64,000 bases of DNA from Clostridium aciditolerans (GCF_016316925.1 NZ_JAEEGB010000011.1:1-64000), one strand, 5' to 3'; shown: positions 28,607 to 38,240, counted from the stretch's first letter. Numbers and translations are program-made. Notes: generated from the letters alone by a model not told the origin.

Positions 28607-29455
28607 TTAGAATTCAGAAGGTTTTTCTGATGATATTTTTACATTCCATCTGCCATTTTCATATTTATCATAAATATAGTACTTCTTTTCGCTTTTTTCA
28701 GCTTTATCCCAAAAGACCACTGTCGCTTTATATAAGGTTGATTTATATCCTTGAGTTTTCACTGTTACCCAAATATCATAGTTTTCTTTACCTTTATCTG
28801 CAACACTTGTATTATTAAACTTATCTTTCAATTCTCCTTTAAAATCTTCCAAGTCTGTAGACAATATAAACTTTGCTGCATCCACATCATCTTTCAGACT
28901 TACTCCTACACTCTTATTTTTGTCCTTACCTTTTAAATATTCGCTTAAGGTATCTATTATTGAGCCATAATATACCTCTTTAAAGTCTTTTGGCTTCCTT
29001 ATTGTCCAAAAACTTTTTATTATATCATTGTCAATTCTTTTAGAAACAACATAAATTTTATTATCACTATAAAGATTTCCGGAATCTGACTTGTCAAGTC
29101 CTGCTACATAATTAAACTTATGTACTTTGTTGTTTCCTTCTACCATCTCAAAGACATAATCTGGTTCAAGAGAGGATTTTTGTGTCGCAGTTTTTGCAGC
29201 TGATAATATGTCATATAGCTCTCCTATTGTATTTGGGTCGGTAACTGTAAATCTAAACCCTTGATCTCTAGTACTTTGTATTACAATTTTCTGTATTTTA
29301 CCCTGCTTTATATATTCAAAATCATTATTTTTAAGCCCAGATTTAATTTTTATATTATCTAAACTTGAACAACCAGTAGAGAATACACAAATTATAATAG
29401 AAATAATTAAGAAGAATCTTTTTATATTTAATGATTTATTAATTCTTTTTGTCAA
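28607..29455 (-). CDS. Predicted lipoprotein, YhfM-like domain
   Basis: A 282-residue exported protein. A basic N-terminus and hydrophobic core lead to the lipobox STGC (Cys at about 29), so it should be lipid-anchored on the outer face of the membrane. The following region (KIQKIVIQSTRDQGFRFTVT, then YDILSAAK) is like the YhfM-type domain of Bacillus, a small beta fold with no known activity. The C-terminal half is Lys-rich. A MITE-like repeat lies 45 bases upstream. No enzyme motif seen; function unknown. Confidence 0.75.
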   Translation of the reverse strand: MTKRINKSLNIKRFFLIISIIICVFSTGCSSLDNIKIKSGLKNNDFEYIKQGKIQKIVIQSTRDQGFRFTVTDPNTIGELYDILSAAKTATQKSSLEPDYVFEMVEGNNKVHKFNYVAGLDKSDSGNLYSDNKIYVVSKRIDNDIIKSFWTIRKPKDFKEVYYGSIIDTLSEYLKGKDKNKSVGVSLKDDVDAAKFILSTDLEDFKGELKDKFNNTSVADKGKENYDIWVTVKTQGYKSTLYKATVVFWDKAEKSEKKYYIYDKYENGRWNVKISSEKPSEF

Positions 29456-29499
29456 CTAATATTACCTCCTAGACTTCAATACTTACTTAAAGTTTTACT

Positions 29500-29558
29500 T
29501 TAGGCACCTGAAAGAAAATAGACTAGCATATTGGCTAGTTATTTTTTGAAGTTGCTTT
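29500..29558. repeat. Short palindromic (MITE-like) repeat, copy C
   Basis: TTAGGCACCTGAAAGAAAAT on the left faces ATTTTTTGAAGTTGC on the right, with a GACTAGC/GCTAGTT centre. It is a compact, clear member of the family. Confidence 0.6.
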
Positions 29559-29586
29559 ATACATTATAACATATTTAATATAAAAA

Positions 29587-29618
29587 AACTCTCTTGTAAT
29601 ATATGTCACAAGAGAGTT
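29587..29618 (-). terminator. Terminator of the 195-aa protein gene
   Basis: AACTCTCTTGT pairs with ACAAGAGAGTT; it follows the stop codon at 29631 by about ten bases, with a T-run on the minus strand. Confidence 0.85.
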
Positions 29619-29630
29619 TATTCTTACTTA

Positions 29631-30218
29631 TTATTCTTTATAATTTAATGTTTGAACTATAGTTTTAAAAATAGTTGGCATATTCTCCTTAAAATTATTT
29701 TCCCTTACAAAAAAGGAGAACCTGAAAAATTTATCCTTATTTCTCAAAAAATATTCATATCCTTTAACACTTTCATTTGAGGGAGTAACTATAGTATAAG
29801 AGACTAAATAACCATCTCTATTATTTATAATTATAGGATTCATACTATAATCCTTATACAAATTTTGTTCACTAGATATTTTTTTACTTTCTTCTAAAAA
29901 TGTTCTTAAATCCTTATTTAGATTCCAAACCTCTACAAAACCATAAATTTTAGAATCCTTTGCTATAAAATCATTATGATATATTATTTCTCCTCCTGAA
30001 AAGTTTCTTTGCTCCGTAGTCCATTCCGCTGGAAGTTTATAGCTCAATTTCTTATCTAAAGCTTCATACTTTTGCAGAGAACTTATATTGTTTTGTATAA
30101 GAGCAGTAAACTTAAGTCCTGCATCAAATTTTTTTTCCAATCCCAATAAAACAAACATAAGACCTATTATTATTACTGTAACCCCTAATCTTTTTCTATT
30201 TATTATTATAAGTTTCAT
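29631..30218 (-). CDS. Membrane-anchored protein of unknown function (195 aa)
   Basis: A short basic N-terminus is followed by one hydrophobic segment (VTVIIIGLMFVLLG, about residues 14-27), then a soluble domain of about 160 residues outside the membrane. The soluble part (KLSYKLPAEWTTEQ, then GEIIYHNDF and YEYFLRNKDKFFRFSFFV) has the pattern of PsbP-like domains found in clostridial membrane proteins. No catalytic motif. Flanked by its own terminator, and another terminator separates it from the upstream 440-aa gene, so it is probably monocistronic. Confidence 0.65.
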   Translation of the reverse strand: MKLIIINRKRLGVTVIIIGLMFVLLGLEKKFDAGLKFTALIQNNISSLQKYEALDKKLSYKLPAEWTTEQRNFSGGEIIYHNDFIAKDSKIYGFVEVWNLNKDLRTFLEESKKISSEQNLYKDYSMNPIIINNRDGYLVSYTIVTPSNESVKGYEYFLRNKDKFFRFSFFVRENNFKENMPTIFKTIVQTLNYKE

Positions 30219-30302
30219 ATGCGTACCACCTTAAATAAAATATAGGTTTCATTTTCACCTCCTATGTTCTTACCAACTTGATTTAGTTAATTATATGAAA
30301 AC

Positions 30303-30333
30303 AGCACCAAAAATATTAGATATTTTTGGTGCT
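30303..30333 (-). terminator. Terminator of the 440-aa protein gene
   Basis: Fourteen-pair perfect stem (AGCACCAAAAATAT and complement, three-base loop) 20 bases after the stop codon at 30352. Confidence 0.85.
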
Positions 30334-30351
30334 ACAATAATAAATCACGTT

Positions 30352-31674
30352 CTACTTTTTTACTGGCACAACGATAGTTGAGGTTCTAAAATCATAAAAC
30401 ATAAGCCAGTACCCAAAGTCGCTACGATCACCATATGCTGATTTTGCAGGTACCCAAGTAACAAATCCAGTCTTACCACCATAAGGTTGATGCTCTTTAC
30501 CCCTTGTTCCTGGTATTCCATAAACCAGATATTTTACTTTTCCTTGCTTATCACACTTATAACCTATTACATAGTGTCCATGCTTTCTAAAATAAGGATA
30601 GTAACTTATCATAGGGTAATATAATATAGTATATCTATTATAATTTGATGCATCATACATATCTTCCACTTGATCTACTGAAACTCTATACCACTTAGCT
30701 CTTTTTATATCTGAAGCCATATCTGTAATTTCTTCAAATCCATCAATTAAGTTTCTAAAAAAGTCTCCTGTTGATCCTCTTGGATAATCGTAGGCTTCAT
30801 CTTTACTTTCTCTTAAAAGCTCTTCACTTGAATCTTCTCTATTTTTTTCTTCTCTATTTGCTACTTGTACATCTTCATTTTCCAATTTTATGTTCTCTTC
30901 TTTAATATCTTGTTGTCTTTCTTCTTCACGAGTAAGCTCCTCAGCTTCAACATCTTGTTGTTTTTCTTCTTCACGAGTAAACTCCTCAACTTTAACATCC
31001 TGTTGTTTTTCTTCTTCATGAGCATGCTCTTCAACTTGATCATTTTTATTCTCTCTAGGCTGCTCAGCACACTCTTCTAATACCACGCTCTCAACTTCTT
31101 CACTTTCATCCTGTCTTATAGCTTCATTGTTTTCAATAATGCTTTCTTTATTCTCACTTAATTTTACTGCCTCTATACTCTCCTCATACTTATCGAATAT
31201 ACTTTTCGGTTCTTCCACTACCTCTTCTCTGGACTCTCTAGCCTTATCTTCAACAACAGCAAATGATTTCCAATTCGGTATTTCAGTACTTGCAAATCCA
31301 CTCATAACACCTAGTATATTATTGTCTAATAATTTAACTATAGCTGCTCCTGAAACCTTGTCAACGGATATACCACTACCTGATACATTATCCATAGGAT
31401 ACTCGTAACAAATATCTGCTCTACCGTAATCATCTATGTTCATTTCTCCAATTTTAATTATTTTTTTTACTTCTTTTTTATTACATATTAACATCATATA
31501 ATAAGGCGCTAGTTCTTTTTTGAGGTTTTGCACATAATAAGATATTTTACACTTTTCGTTTTTTACTTCTAACTTGGCATATCCTGAAACTACTTTATCA
31601 GATGATATAGAGTATCCTTTTTCATCTTCCTGTAATATTATGAAATACCTACTATAGCTCTTTTTTTGTACCAA
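30352..31674 (-). CDS. Clostridial protein with acidic repeat linker between two globular domains
   Basis: A 440-residue protein without signal peptide or membrane segment. The N-terminal domain (about 1-150) begins VQKKSYSRYFIILQEDEKGYS. Next comes a long, highly charged linker with three copies of a 15-residue unit (EEEKQQDVKVEEFTR and variants). The C-terminal domain (about 320-440) is rich in Tyr and aromatic residues (YYPMISYYPYFRKHGHYVIGY, WVPAKSAYGDRSDFGYW). Proteins of this layout occur in C. botulinum-type species and are of unknown function; I recognise no enzyme motif. Start is TTG, with GGAGG nine bases upstream. The linker repeats invite length variation between strains. Confidence 0.6.
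   Translation of the reverse strand: MVQKKSYSRYFIILQEDEKGYSISSDKVVSGYAKLEVKNEKCKISYYVQNLKKELAPYYMMLICNKKEVKKIIKIGEMNIDDYGRADICYEYPMDNVSGSGISVDKVSGAAIVKLLDNNILGVMSGFASTEIPNWKSFAVVEDKARESREEVVEEPKSIFDKYEESIEAVKLSENKESIIENNEAIRQDESEEVESVVLEECAEQPRENKNDQVEEHAHEEEKQQDVKVEEFTREEEKQQDVEAEELTREEERQQDIKEENIKLENEDVQVANREEKNREDSSEELLRESKDEAYDYPRGSTGDFFRNLIDGFEEITDMASDIKRAKWYRVSVDQVEDMYDASNYNRYTILYYPMISYYPYFRKHGHYVIGYKCDKQGKVKYLVYGIPGTRGKEHQPYGGKTGFVTWVPAKSAYGDRSDFGYWLMFYDFRTSTIVVPVKK
30911..31041. repeat. Tandem 45-base repeat inside the 440-aa protein gene
   Basis: Two full copies (30911-30955 and 30956-31000) and a partial third, starting with TGTTGT(T/C)TTTCTTCTTCA. The period is 15 codons, so copy-number change would keep the frame. 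Confidence 0.85.
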
Positions 31675-31762
31675 CTCCGTGTACCTCCATATATTTTATT
31701 CATTATAATATATGAGGTAACATGCAAAAAGTGAACAAATAGTACAAAAGTTGTAAAAAAGA

Positions 31763-32599
31763 TTATAATAAATCATGTATAGAATCTGCTAATTTAGCAA
31801 ATTCAGCTATAGATAATGTTTCTCCTCTTCTCTTTGGATCTATATTTGCGTTATTAAAGGCTCTTTCCATTGTCTCACTAGGTAACTTTAAACCTTTTAA
31901 AGCATTCCACATAGTTTTTCTTCTCATATTAAAACAATGTCTTACAACCTTAAAAAATAAATTCCTATCTTTAACCTCCGCTCTAGGAGAATCTAGCCTA
32001 TTTAACCTTAAAACTATAGAATCTACTTTTGGCCTCGGTATAAATGAAGCTGGACTTACTCTTCTAACTATATCTATATCACAATAGTATTGTACGAGAA
32101 TTGAAAGAGCTCCATATTCTTTTGTATTAGGCTTTGCTGCAATTCGCTCTCCAACTTCTTTTTGTATCATTATAGTTAATGACTTAAATTTATAATGTTC
32201 ATTTAAAAGTCTTGAAATTATAGGCGTAGTTACATAATAAGGTAAATTAGCTACAACCTTAACGCTATTTTCTTCACCTATAATTTCATTAAAATCTACT
32301 TTTAGTGCATCTTTATGTATAAGTTGAAAGTTATCAAATTCTTTAAGCTCTTCATTTAAAATAGGTATCAAGTCTGAATCTAATTCTATTGCACATACCT
32401 TTTTAGCTTTTGTTAATAACTCTTTAGTTAAAGTACCAACTCCTGGTCCAATTTCTATTACAAAATCATCTTTATTAACCTCAGCACCGCATACTATATC
32501 TTCTAGGACAGAATTATCTATTAAAAAATTTTGTCCTAGACTTTTTGAAAATTTAAATTCATATTTTTTTACTATATCTTTAGTGGATAAGTTCTCCAT
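31763..32599 (-). CDS. rsmA: 16S rRNA dimethyladenosine transferase
   Basis: A 278-residue Rossmann-fold methyltransferase (KsgA) that dimethylates the two adjacent adenosines in the 3' end hairpin of 16S rRNA. It has the typical QNFLID start region, SAM motif [11 protein letters not shown], and catalytic [10 protein letters not shown]. It begins one base after the rnmV stop, and its binding site GGAGAAATAGT lies inside the end of rnmV, so the two are translationally linked. The rnmV-rsmA pairing is the same as in Bacillus. Confidence 0.96.
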   Translation of the reverse strand: MENLSTKDIVKKYEFKFSKSLGQNFLIDNSVLEDIVCGAEVNKDDFVIEIGPGVGTLTKELLTKAKKVCAIELDSDLIPILNEELKEFDNFQLIHKDALKVDFNEIIGEENSVKVVANLPYYVTTPIISRLLNEHYKFKSLTIMIQKEVGERIAAKPNTKEYGALSILVQYYCDIDIVRRVSPASFIPRPKVDSIVLRLNRLDSPRAEVKDRNLFFKVVRHCFNMRRKTMWNALKGLKLPSETMERAFNNANIDPKRRGETLSIAEFAKLADSIHDLL

Positions 32600-32600
32600 A

Positions 32601-33143
32601 CTATTTCTCCTTATCTATTTTATTTATAGCTTCTATAAACTCTTCTCTAGTAATTCCGTAATTATTAAGACGCATTAAAAATTGAGCTGTATTACAATAT
32701 CCTATACCCAATTCTTTTCCTAGTATATCTCTTCTTCTCTTTGAATTATTGTTTCCTGTAAGACCAAAGAAAATCATATCTTCAACATTAAATTCTTCTC
32801 TTTTCTCCTTATTCTCACACTTAGCACACTCTAATGCTTTAATTATGGTATCTGGTTCTGCATTTTCTACACCAATGTCTCCATCTTTTATACCGTCTTT
32901 TTGAGAGATATATGCATGTTTAATTCCTTGTACTCTCTTAGATATTATTCTTCTTATTTTTTCACCAGCAAAATCGGGATCAGTGAGAACTATTACTCCC
33001 TGTCTTTTTTGAGCTTCTTTTATTCTATCAATTACTTTTTTGTTTATTCCAAATCCGCCAACAGCTATAACTTCGGCATCTACAGCTTTTTTAACTGCAG
33101 TAATATCATCTCTTCCTTCAACTACAATGACTTCTTTAATCAT
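32601..33143 (-). CDS. rnmV: Ribonuclease M5
   Basis: A 180-residue TOPRIM-domain nuclease that matures the 5S rRNA ends. The TOPRIM residues are seen in [11 protein letters not shown] (Glu) and [11 protein letters not shown] (Asp-x-Asp). Length is as usual for RNase M5. The 5' untranslated region and ribosome binding site are made by the repeat element at 33144-33308, which is also found in front of rsmI. rsmA follows immediately. Confidence 0.95.
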   Translation of the reverse strand: MIKEVIVVEGRDDITAVKKAVDAEVIAVGGFGINKKVIDRIKEAQKRQGVIVLTDPDFAGEKIRRIISKRVQGIKHAYISQKDGIKDGDIGVENAEPDTIIKALECAKCENKEKREEFNVEDMIFFGLTGNNNSKRRRDILGKELGIGYCNTAQFLMRLNNYGITREEFIEAINKIDKEK

Positions 33144-33308
33144 AGTTTTCCTCCTTTTAGTCGGAACACTGGGTAGTTTTGCTTGTTTCCCTTCGGGTAC
33201 CGGGTAACTTAAGATTTTCGCTTCCGCTCACAAGTTACCCGTAAAAGTTCATTTAGAACTTTTACCTAGCAAAACTACCCGTTAAAGTCCATTTAGGACT
33301 TTAACCTC
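33144..33308 (-). repeat. Hairpin repeat forming the rnmV leader (long copy)
   Basis: Reading towards rnmV: a GTTAAAGTCC/GGACTTTAAC hairpin, then GGGTAGTTTTGC ... GCAAAACTACCC enclosing a GTAAAAGTTC/GAACTTTTAC hairpin and a GGGTAACTT/AAGTTACCC hairpin, then the shared tail CAGTGTTCCGACTAAAAGG that runs into the AGGAGG binding site. The copy at 56606-56702 is the same without the enclosing stem, so this copy is an expanded, nested form. Confidence 0.8.
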
Positions 33309-33377
33309 CATAAAAAAATAAAACACTTATAATATAATTATTCTCATAATATTATAATAACATAACTTCAATAAAAC

Positions 33378-33443
33378 ATTTGAAAAAAATAATAAGTCAA
33401 ATAGACTACTATACTAACTAGTTATTTTTTAAAGATACCTAAA
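33378..33443. repeat. Short palindromic (MITE-like) repeat, copy D
   Basis: TTTGAAAAAAATAATAAGTC on the left mirrors CTAGTTATTTTTTAAAGATA on the right, ending CCTAAA. The left end is eroded compared with the other copies. Confidence 0.5.
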
Positions 33444-33457
33444 CAATTTGCAGAAAA

Positions 33458-33482
33458 AAATAGGAGCATATGCTCCTATTTT
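33458..33482 (-). terminator. Terminator at the yabE-like stop codon
   Basis: AAATAGGAGCATATGCTCCTATTT-type palindrome with a T-run on the minus strand; it overlaps the last codons of the gene. Confidence 0.7.
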
Positions 33483-34516
33483 ACCACATAAACATTGACC
33501 CACTTTACACCCCAGTTCTCTGCTTCTGAACTTGAATTAAAATATACATCTATACGGTTACCCTTTATAGCACCACCAGTATCTTCCGCAACCGCGTATC
33601 CATATCCTTCAATGTAGAGTTTAGTGCCAAGTGGGATAACCCTCGGGTCAACTGCTACTGAACTATAACTATTGCTATTTCTTTTAGCCACAGTTCCAGT
33701 TGCTGTAATTCCAAACGCTGCATCACCAGGTCCTTTGCCTGTATCTGCATAACTTGAAGTATAAGCTGTAGCTCTCATTCTAATGGAGTCTTTATAAGTA
33801 ACCTTTCCTCCACGTGAAGGAGTGTACACACCTACTGTGCCCATAGCTACAATTTTTTCAACAGGGTTCTTTTTTACAGTTTCACTTACTAATTTTCTTG
33901 AAATTTCTTTACCATTTTCATAAACTACTTTTGAAATAGTTTCTTTCTCTCCTGGTTGTCCTTCTTGTACAGTCTTTTTAGTCCCTTGTTCCATATCGTC
34001 GTCTTTTTTAACAACTGTTGCATAATCTATTGGTTTAGTTTCTTTTATTTCTTTTGTCTCAACTCTTACTACTGCTACTTTTAATCCGTCCTTAAGCGCT
34101 GCATCCTTTGATGGAGTTACCTTGTCAAACTCCTTAAGCCCTATACCCTCTTTTTCTAGCATTTTTTCAACACTATCTTCTGCAGATTGTATAGTTAATT
34201 GTTTTCCATCAGCATCCACATTAACATTTACTGCTTTCTTAATGGAAAGTTTAGCGCCTTTTTCAACTTTACTGTCTAAACTTGGAATTGCCTTGTCCTT
34301 AGGTCCTACAATTATGTTGTTGTTACTTAATGCACTCTTATAAGTACTACTTAAAGTAGTAATTTTCTGTTCTTTTCCGTCTATTGAAACTATAATTGTT
34401 TTTCTCATGCTGCAAATTACTACTGTTAAAATAGCTAAAACTAGCATTACTGCTGAAATAGCCTTAGGACCACTTGACAAATGTTTTTTAAAGTAATCTT
34501 TTAACTTTTCCACCAT
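33476..34516 (-). CDS. yabE: YabE-like cell-wall protein: DUF348, G5 and 3D domains
   Basis: A 346-residue exported protein. One membrane anchor or signal (about 18-36, AISAVMLVLAILTVVICSM) precedes two DUF348 (ubiquitin-like) repeats, a G5 domain (about 155-225) and a C-terminal 3D domain whose three aspartates are in VDPRVIPLG, AEDTGG and IDVYF. This is the layout of YabE and of resuscitation-promoting factor-like cell-wall hydrolases (double-psi barrel, MltA-like). The ATG at 34516 (MVEKLKDYF) has GAAGGAGG upstream; the frame opens ten codons earlier. Its place next to tatD and rnmV is conserved in Bacillus. Confidence 0.88.
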   Translation of the reverse strand: MVEKLKDYFKKHLSSGPKAISAVMLVLAILTVVICSMRKTIIVSIDGKEQKITTLSSTYKSALSNNNIIVGPKDKAIPSLDSKVEKGAKLSIKKAVNVNVDADGKQLTIQSAEDSVEKMLEKEGIGLKEFDKVTPSKDAALKDGLKVAVVRVETKEIKETKPIDYATVVKKDDDMEQGTKKTVQEGQPGEKETISKVVYENGKEISRKLVSETVKKNPVEKIVAMGTVGVYTPSRGGKVTYKDSIRMRATAYTSSYADTGKGPGDAAFGITATGTVAKRNSNSYSSVAVDPRVIPLGTKLYIEGYGYAVAEDTGGAIKGNRIDVYFNSSSEAENWGVKWVNVYVVK

Positions 34517-34687
34517 TACAATACCTCCTTCAGGCAAGAACGACAATACTGCTACAAATGCATACTTTATTTTTCTAAATATCGTTCATGCTTTTTAGAC
34601 TGTTTACAATGCAACTCTGTGCATAAATCTTAAGAATATAAAAAATTATGATTGCTGTTTTCCAAAACAGTCTACGCTTATTTTTAG

Positions 34688-34735
34688 GTGGAACTTATAA
34701 AATTTATTATAGTGGAATTTATAAAATTTATTATA
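34688..34735. repeat. Two tandem 24-base repeats upstream of the yabE-like gene
   Basis: GTGGAACTTATAAAATTTAT-type unit repeated twice with one mismatch, within the roughly 300-base gap 34517-34815 between tatD and the yabE-like gene. Apart from this the gap is AT-rich; I found no riboswitch (no ydaO-like motif) or gene in it. Confidence 0.75.
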
Positions 34736-34815
34736 ATTATATGCCTTAAAAAAGCATTTAATCACCTAAATATGGAAACGCAATTGAAGTTTAAAAATTG
34801 CATACCCATTTTACA

Positions 34816-35616
34816 CTATTTTTTTATATTTAGCAAGTGTTTAATATTGGAAATGGTTAATTCGCTTACTTCATCAGCCTCTACACCCTTGATTTCAGCT
34901 ACTTTTTCTATTATATATTTAATATAGTCTGATTTATTTCTTTTTCCCCTATACGGAACTGGAGCCATATACGGACAATCTGTTTCTACTAAAATTTTAT
35001 CTAAAGGTATTTCTTTTACAACCTCAATTATCTTTTTAGCATTTTTAAAAGTCACAACACCAGTAATACCTATATAATATCCTAACTTTAAGCATTCTCT
35101 TGCAAACTCTAAGCTTCCCGAAAAGCAATGTATTTCTCCTGTAACCTCCGGAAACTGTTTTATTATATTTAATGTATCTTCGTGTGCATCTCTGTCATGT
35201 ATAATTACAGGTAGATTAAGCTCTTTTGCAAGCTCCATTTGCCTTATAAATGCCCTTTTTTGTATTTCTCTTTCTGGATTTTCATCGTAATAATAATCAA
35301 GTCCTATTTCCCCTATAGCCTTAACCTTATCATTTTTCGCTAACCTTTTAAGTTCATCTATAGCAGCTTCATCTAATTTATCTGCATATTCTGGGTGTAT
35401 CCCTACTGCTGCATAAAAAAAATCATATTTATCAGCAAGGGAAACTGAATCTATGCTACCTTTTAAGGATGCACCGCAATTTAGTACTCCAATTACATTG
35501 TTTTTTCTTAGTTCCTCAATAATCAACTCCCTATCTTCATCAAATTGCTCATCATCATAATGAGCGTGTGCATCAAATATATTTATTTTCTTATCTATTA
35601 TTTTTATTTCTTCCAT
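34816..35616 (-). CDS. tatD: TatD family metal-dependent deoxyribonuclease
   Basis: A 266-residue TIM-barrel hydrolase. Metal ligands are seen in FDAHAHYDD near residue 15, GEIGLDYYYDE, IIHDRDAH, IHCFSGS and VETDCPYMAP. Family members are 3'-5' DNases involved in DNA repair or turnover. It sits between metG and the yabE-like gene, the same order as in Bacillus. The start ATG follows TGGAGAATTACA. No unusual features. Confidence 0.94.
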   Translation of the reverse strand: MEEIKIIDKKINIFDAHAHYDDEQFDEDRELIIEELRKNNVIGVLNCGASLKGSIDSVSLADKYDFFYAAVGIHPEYADKLDEAAIDELKRLAKNDKVKAIGEIGLDYYYDENPEREIQKRAFIRQMELAKELNLPVIIHDRDAHEDTLNIIKQFPEVTGEIHCFSGSLEFARECLKLGYYIGITGVVTFKNAKKIIEVVKEIPLDKILVETDCPYMAPVPYRGKRNKSDYIKYIIEKVAEIKGVEADEVSELTISNIKHLLNIKK

Positions 35617-35928
35617 TGTAATTCTCCATTCAACTCATCTAGTAATTGTTGAACATATTACCATTTTATTACAATTAGGTATATAGTCAACTTTGTTTTT
35701 TTTATTTATTTAGCTAATTTCTTTATAAAGCTTTAATATTCTTTAATATTTTTCATTTTAATATAGCACTTGTCCATTGATAAAAAAATAAAAAATAGGT
35801 AACATTAAACTTTTATATATTAAAACCATTTTATAAGTATTTTATATCACAAACTTATTTTTTACAACTTTTATACTTATTATTCAAAGTTTACACTTTT
35901 ATGGTATATTATATAGCTTTAAAAATAT
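35617..35928. other. AT-rich gap between metG and tatD
   Basis: About 310 bases of very AT-rich DNA. I see no gene, repeat or riboswitch; it must contain the tatD promoter. The metG terminator follows at its right end. Confidence 0.6.
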
Positions 35929-35966
35929 AAAGTCTCATCTGTACTGTAAAGTAAAGATGAGACTTT
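35929..35966 (-). terminator. Terminator of metG
   Basis: AAAGTCTCATCT pairs with AGATGAGACTTT around a 14-base loop, starting 14 bases after the metG stop codon. Confidence 0.85.
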
Positions 35967-35980
35967 AAACAAATTAAATA

Positions 35981-37918
35981 TTATCTAACTATACTTCCTG
36001 TTGGAAGTTCACCTGGAATACTCACCGTGAATAATTTACTATCATCATCTGTGGATGCGGCTAGAATCATTCCCTGTGATAATTCCCCTCTGAGTGTTAC
36101 AGGCTTTAAGTTTGCTACAAGTACAACATATTTTCCAATTAGATCCTCCGGTTTGTAATACTTAGCTATTCCAGAAACTACCTGTCTTTCTTCTCCACCT
36201 AAATCTACCTTTAGTTTAAGCAATTTCTTCGCGCCTTTTACAGGTTCACACTCTATAACCTTTACTACTCTTAAATCAACCTTTTCGAAATCCTCTATAG
36301 TTATTTCATCTTTAATTGGTTGAATTTCAACTTTTTTAACAGCTGCCATTTGTTCTTCTTTAAGCTTATTTAATTCAGCTATTTTTTCTTCTACATCTAT
36401 TCTCGGGAATAATAATTCTCCTTTGTTGACCTTATTTCCTGCTTGTGTTCCATCAAAAGAAGCTAGACTATTCCAAGTAGTAACATCTGCATTTAATTGT
36501 CTATTTATCTTTTCGCTAGTTTCTGGTAAAAATGCTGATATACATACTGATGCAAATCTTATCGCTTCTGCTAAATTATACAGAACAGTTCCAAGTCTTT
36601 CTTTTTTACTTTCTTCTTTTGCAAGTATCCATGGGGTTGTTTCGTCAATATATTTATTAGCTCTTCCTATAAGCTCCCATATAGTGTCTAGCGCTTCTGG
36701 AATTCTCAAATTATCTATTCTTTCTTCTACTTTCTTAGGCGTTTCTAATGCAAGATTGATAAGTTCATCGTCTATTGATTCTTTTGCTGTTGGAGCTGGG
36801 ATTGTTCCATCAAAATATTTTTCTATCATTGCACAGGTTCTTGATAATAAGTTACCTAAGTCATTTGCCAAATCAGAGTTTATTTTCTTTATGAATATTT
36901 CATTATTAAATAATCCATCTGCTCCAAAAGGTATTTCTCTTAAAAGATAATATCTTACAGCATCTGCTCCAAAATGATTTACTAAAACTACAGGATCTAC
37001 AACATTTCCCTTTGATTTTGACATTTTTCCTCCATCAACTAAAAGCCACCCATGACCAAATACTTGCTTTGGAAGAGGAATATCAAGAGCCATCAACATT
37101 ATTGGCCAATAAATTGTATGGAATCTCAATATATCTTTACCAACTAAATGTACATCTGCTGGCCAATACTTATTATATAGATCGTTATTTTCATTTCCAT
37201 ATCCTAAGGCTGTTATATAATTTGCTAATGCATCTATCCAAACATATATAACATGCTTTTCATCAAATGTTACAGGTATTCCCCAATTAAATGAAGTTCT
37301 TGAAACACAAAGATCTTGAAGTCCTGGTTTTAAAAAATTATTTAACATTTCATTTTTTCTTGATTCTGGTTGAATAAACTCAGGATGATTTTCTATATAT
37401 TCAATAAGTCTATCTGCATATTTAGACATTTTAAAGAAATAAGCTTCTTCCTTTGCCTTTTCAACAGGTCTTCCACAATCAGGACAATTACCATTTACCA
37501 ATTGAGTTTCTGTCCAGAAGGACTCACAAGGTGTACAATACCATCCCTCGTAAGAATCCTTATATATATCTCCTTGATCATATAATCTTTTAAATATATC
37601 TTGAACTGCTTTTATATGATAATCATCTGTAGTTCTTATAAACTTATCATAGCTTACATTCATCATTTTCCATAAGTCTTTAATACCCGCTACAATTTCA
37701 TCTACATAAGCTATTGGAGTAATTCCTTTAGCTTCTGCTAGTCTTTGAATTTTTTGACCATGTTCATCTGTTCCAGTTAAAAACATTACATCATATCCTG
37801 TAAGTCTTTTAAATCTTGCTAGTGCATCTGCCGCCACAGTAGTATAAGTATTACCAATATGAAGTTTTGCTGACGGATAATATATAGGTGTAGTAATATA
37901 GTATGTCTTTTTATCCAT
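35981..37918 (-). CDS. metG: Methionyl-tRNA synthetase
   Basis: A 645-residue class I synthetase. HIGH-type motif KLHIGNTY is near residue 18, the zinc knuckle is formed by CTPCESFW and CPDCGRP, and KMSKSKG follows near residue 300. The last 110 residues (about 540-645, VDLRVVKVIECEPV) are a C-terminal tRNA-binding (EMAP/OB) domain that helps dimerisation. A T-box leader with Met specifier controls it (37949-38240) and a terminator follows, so it is a single-gene unit. Confidence 0.97.
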   Translation of the reverse strand: MDKKTYYITTPIYYPSAKLHIGNTYTTVAADALARFKRLTGYDVMFLTGTDEHGQKIQRLAEAKGITPIAYVDEIVAGIKDLWKMMNVSYDKFIRTTDDYHIKAVQDIFKRLYDQGDIYKDSYEGWYCTPCESFWTETQLVNGNCPDCGRPVEKAKEEAYFFKMSKYADRLIEYIENHPEFIQPESRKNEMLNNFLKPGLQDLCVSRTSFNWGIPVTFDEKHVIYVWIDALANYITALGYGNENNDLYNKYWPADVHLVGKDILRFHTIYWPIMLMALDIPLPKQVFGHGWLLVDGGKMSKSKGNVVDPVVLVNHFGADAVRYYLLREIPFGADGLFNNEIFIKKINSDLANDLGNLLSRTCAMIEKYFDGTIPAPTAKESIDDELINLALETPKKVEERIDNLRIPEALDTIWELIGRANKYIDETTPWILAKEESKKERLGTVLYNLAEAIRFASVCISAFLPETSEKINRQLNADVTTWNSLASFDGTQAGNKVNKGELLFPRIDVEEKIAELNKLKEEQMAAVKKVEIQPIKDEITIEDFEKVDLRVVKVIECEPVKGAKKLLKLKVDLGGEERQVVSGIAKYYKPEDLIGKYVVLVANLKPVTLRGELSQGMILAASTDDDSKLFTVSIPGELPTGSIVR

Positions 37919-37948
37919 TTGTTTTTCCTCCCTTTATATCTTTCATAT

Positions 37949-38240
37949 TAAAAAAGCCTCTATATGAAGAAGTTCTTCATATAGAGGCGTGATTACGCTT
38001 TACCACTCTATTTCATCTTTACTTCTCAGTAAAGACCTCAGTAAGTAACTCAAACTTTACTTTAAAATTCTAAAGCTTTTTATTACCCTGCAGTATAACG
38101 GCTGCTTCCGTATTATCTTACTATCTTTCAGATAACATGCTCAGGAGCCATGTTCATAAACTACACCGTCATCGGCTTTCACCTAACCCGACTCTCTTTA
38201 AGACACCTTCATTTACTACTCTTTCCTTCATAGCATTTTA
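37949..38240 (-). promoter_or_regulatory. T-box leader of metG (specifier ATG, Met)
   Basis: On the minus strand the leader ends with GAGTGGTAAAGCG, a variant of the conserved T-box, followed by a strong terminator (GCCTCTATATGAAG with complement, then T-run). Stem I contains GGTGAAAGCCGATGACGG, and the specifier-loop-like TATGAACATGG holds ATG at 38149-38151. It should sense uncharged tRNA-Met. Confidence 0.88.

Noticed and set aside
30911-31041. CRISPR-like array
   Set aside because: Units are 45 bases, contiguous without spacers, and keep the reading frame of a protein.
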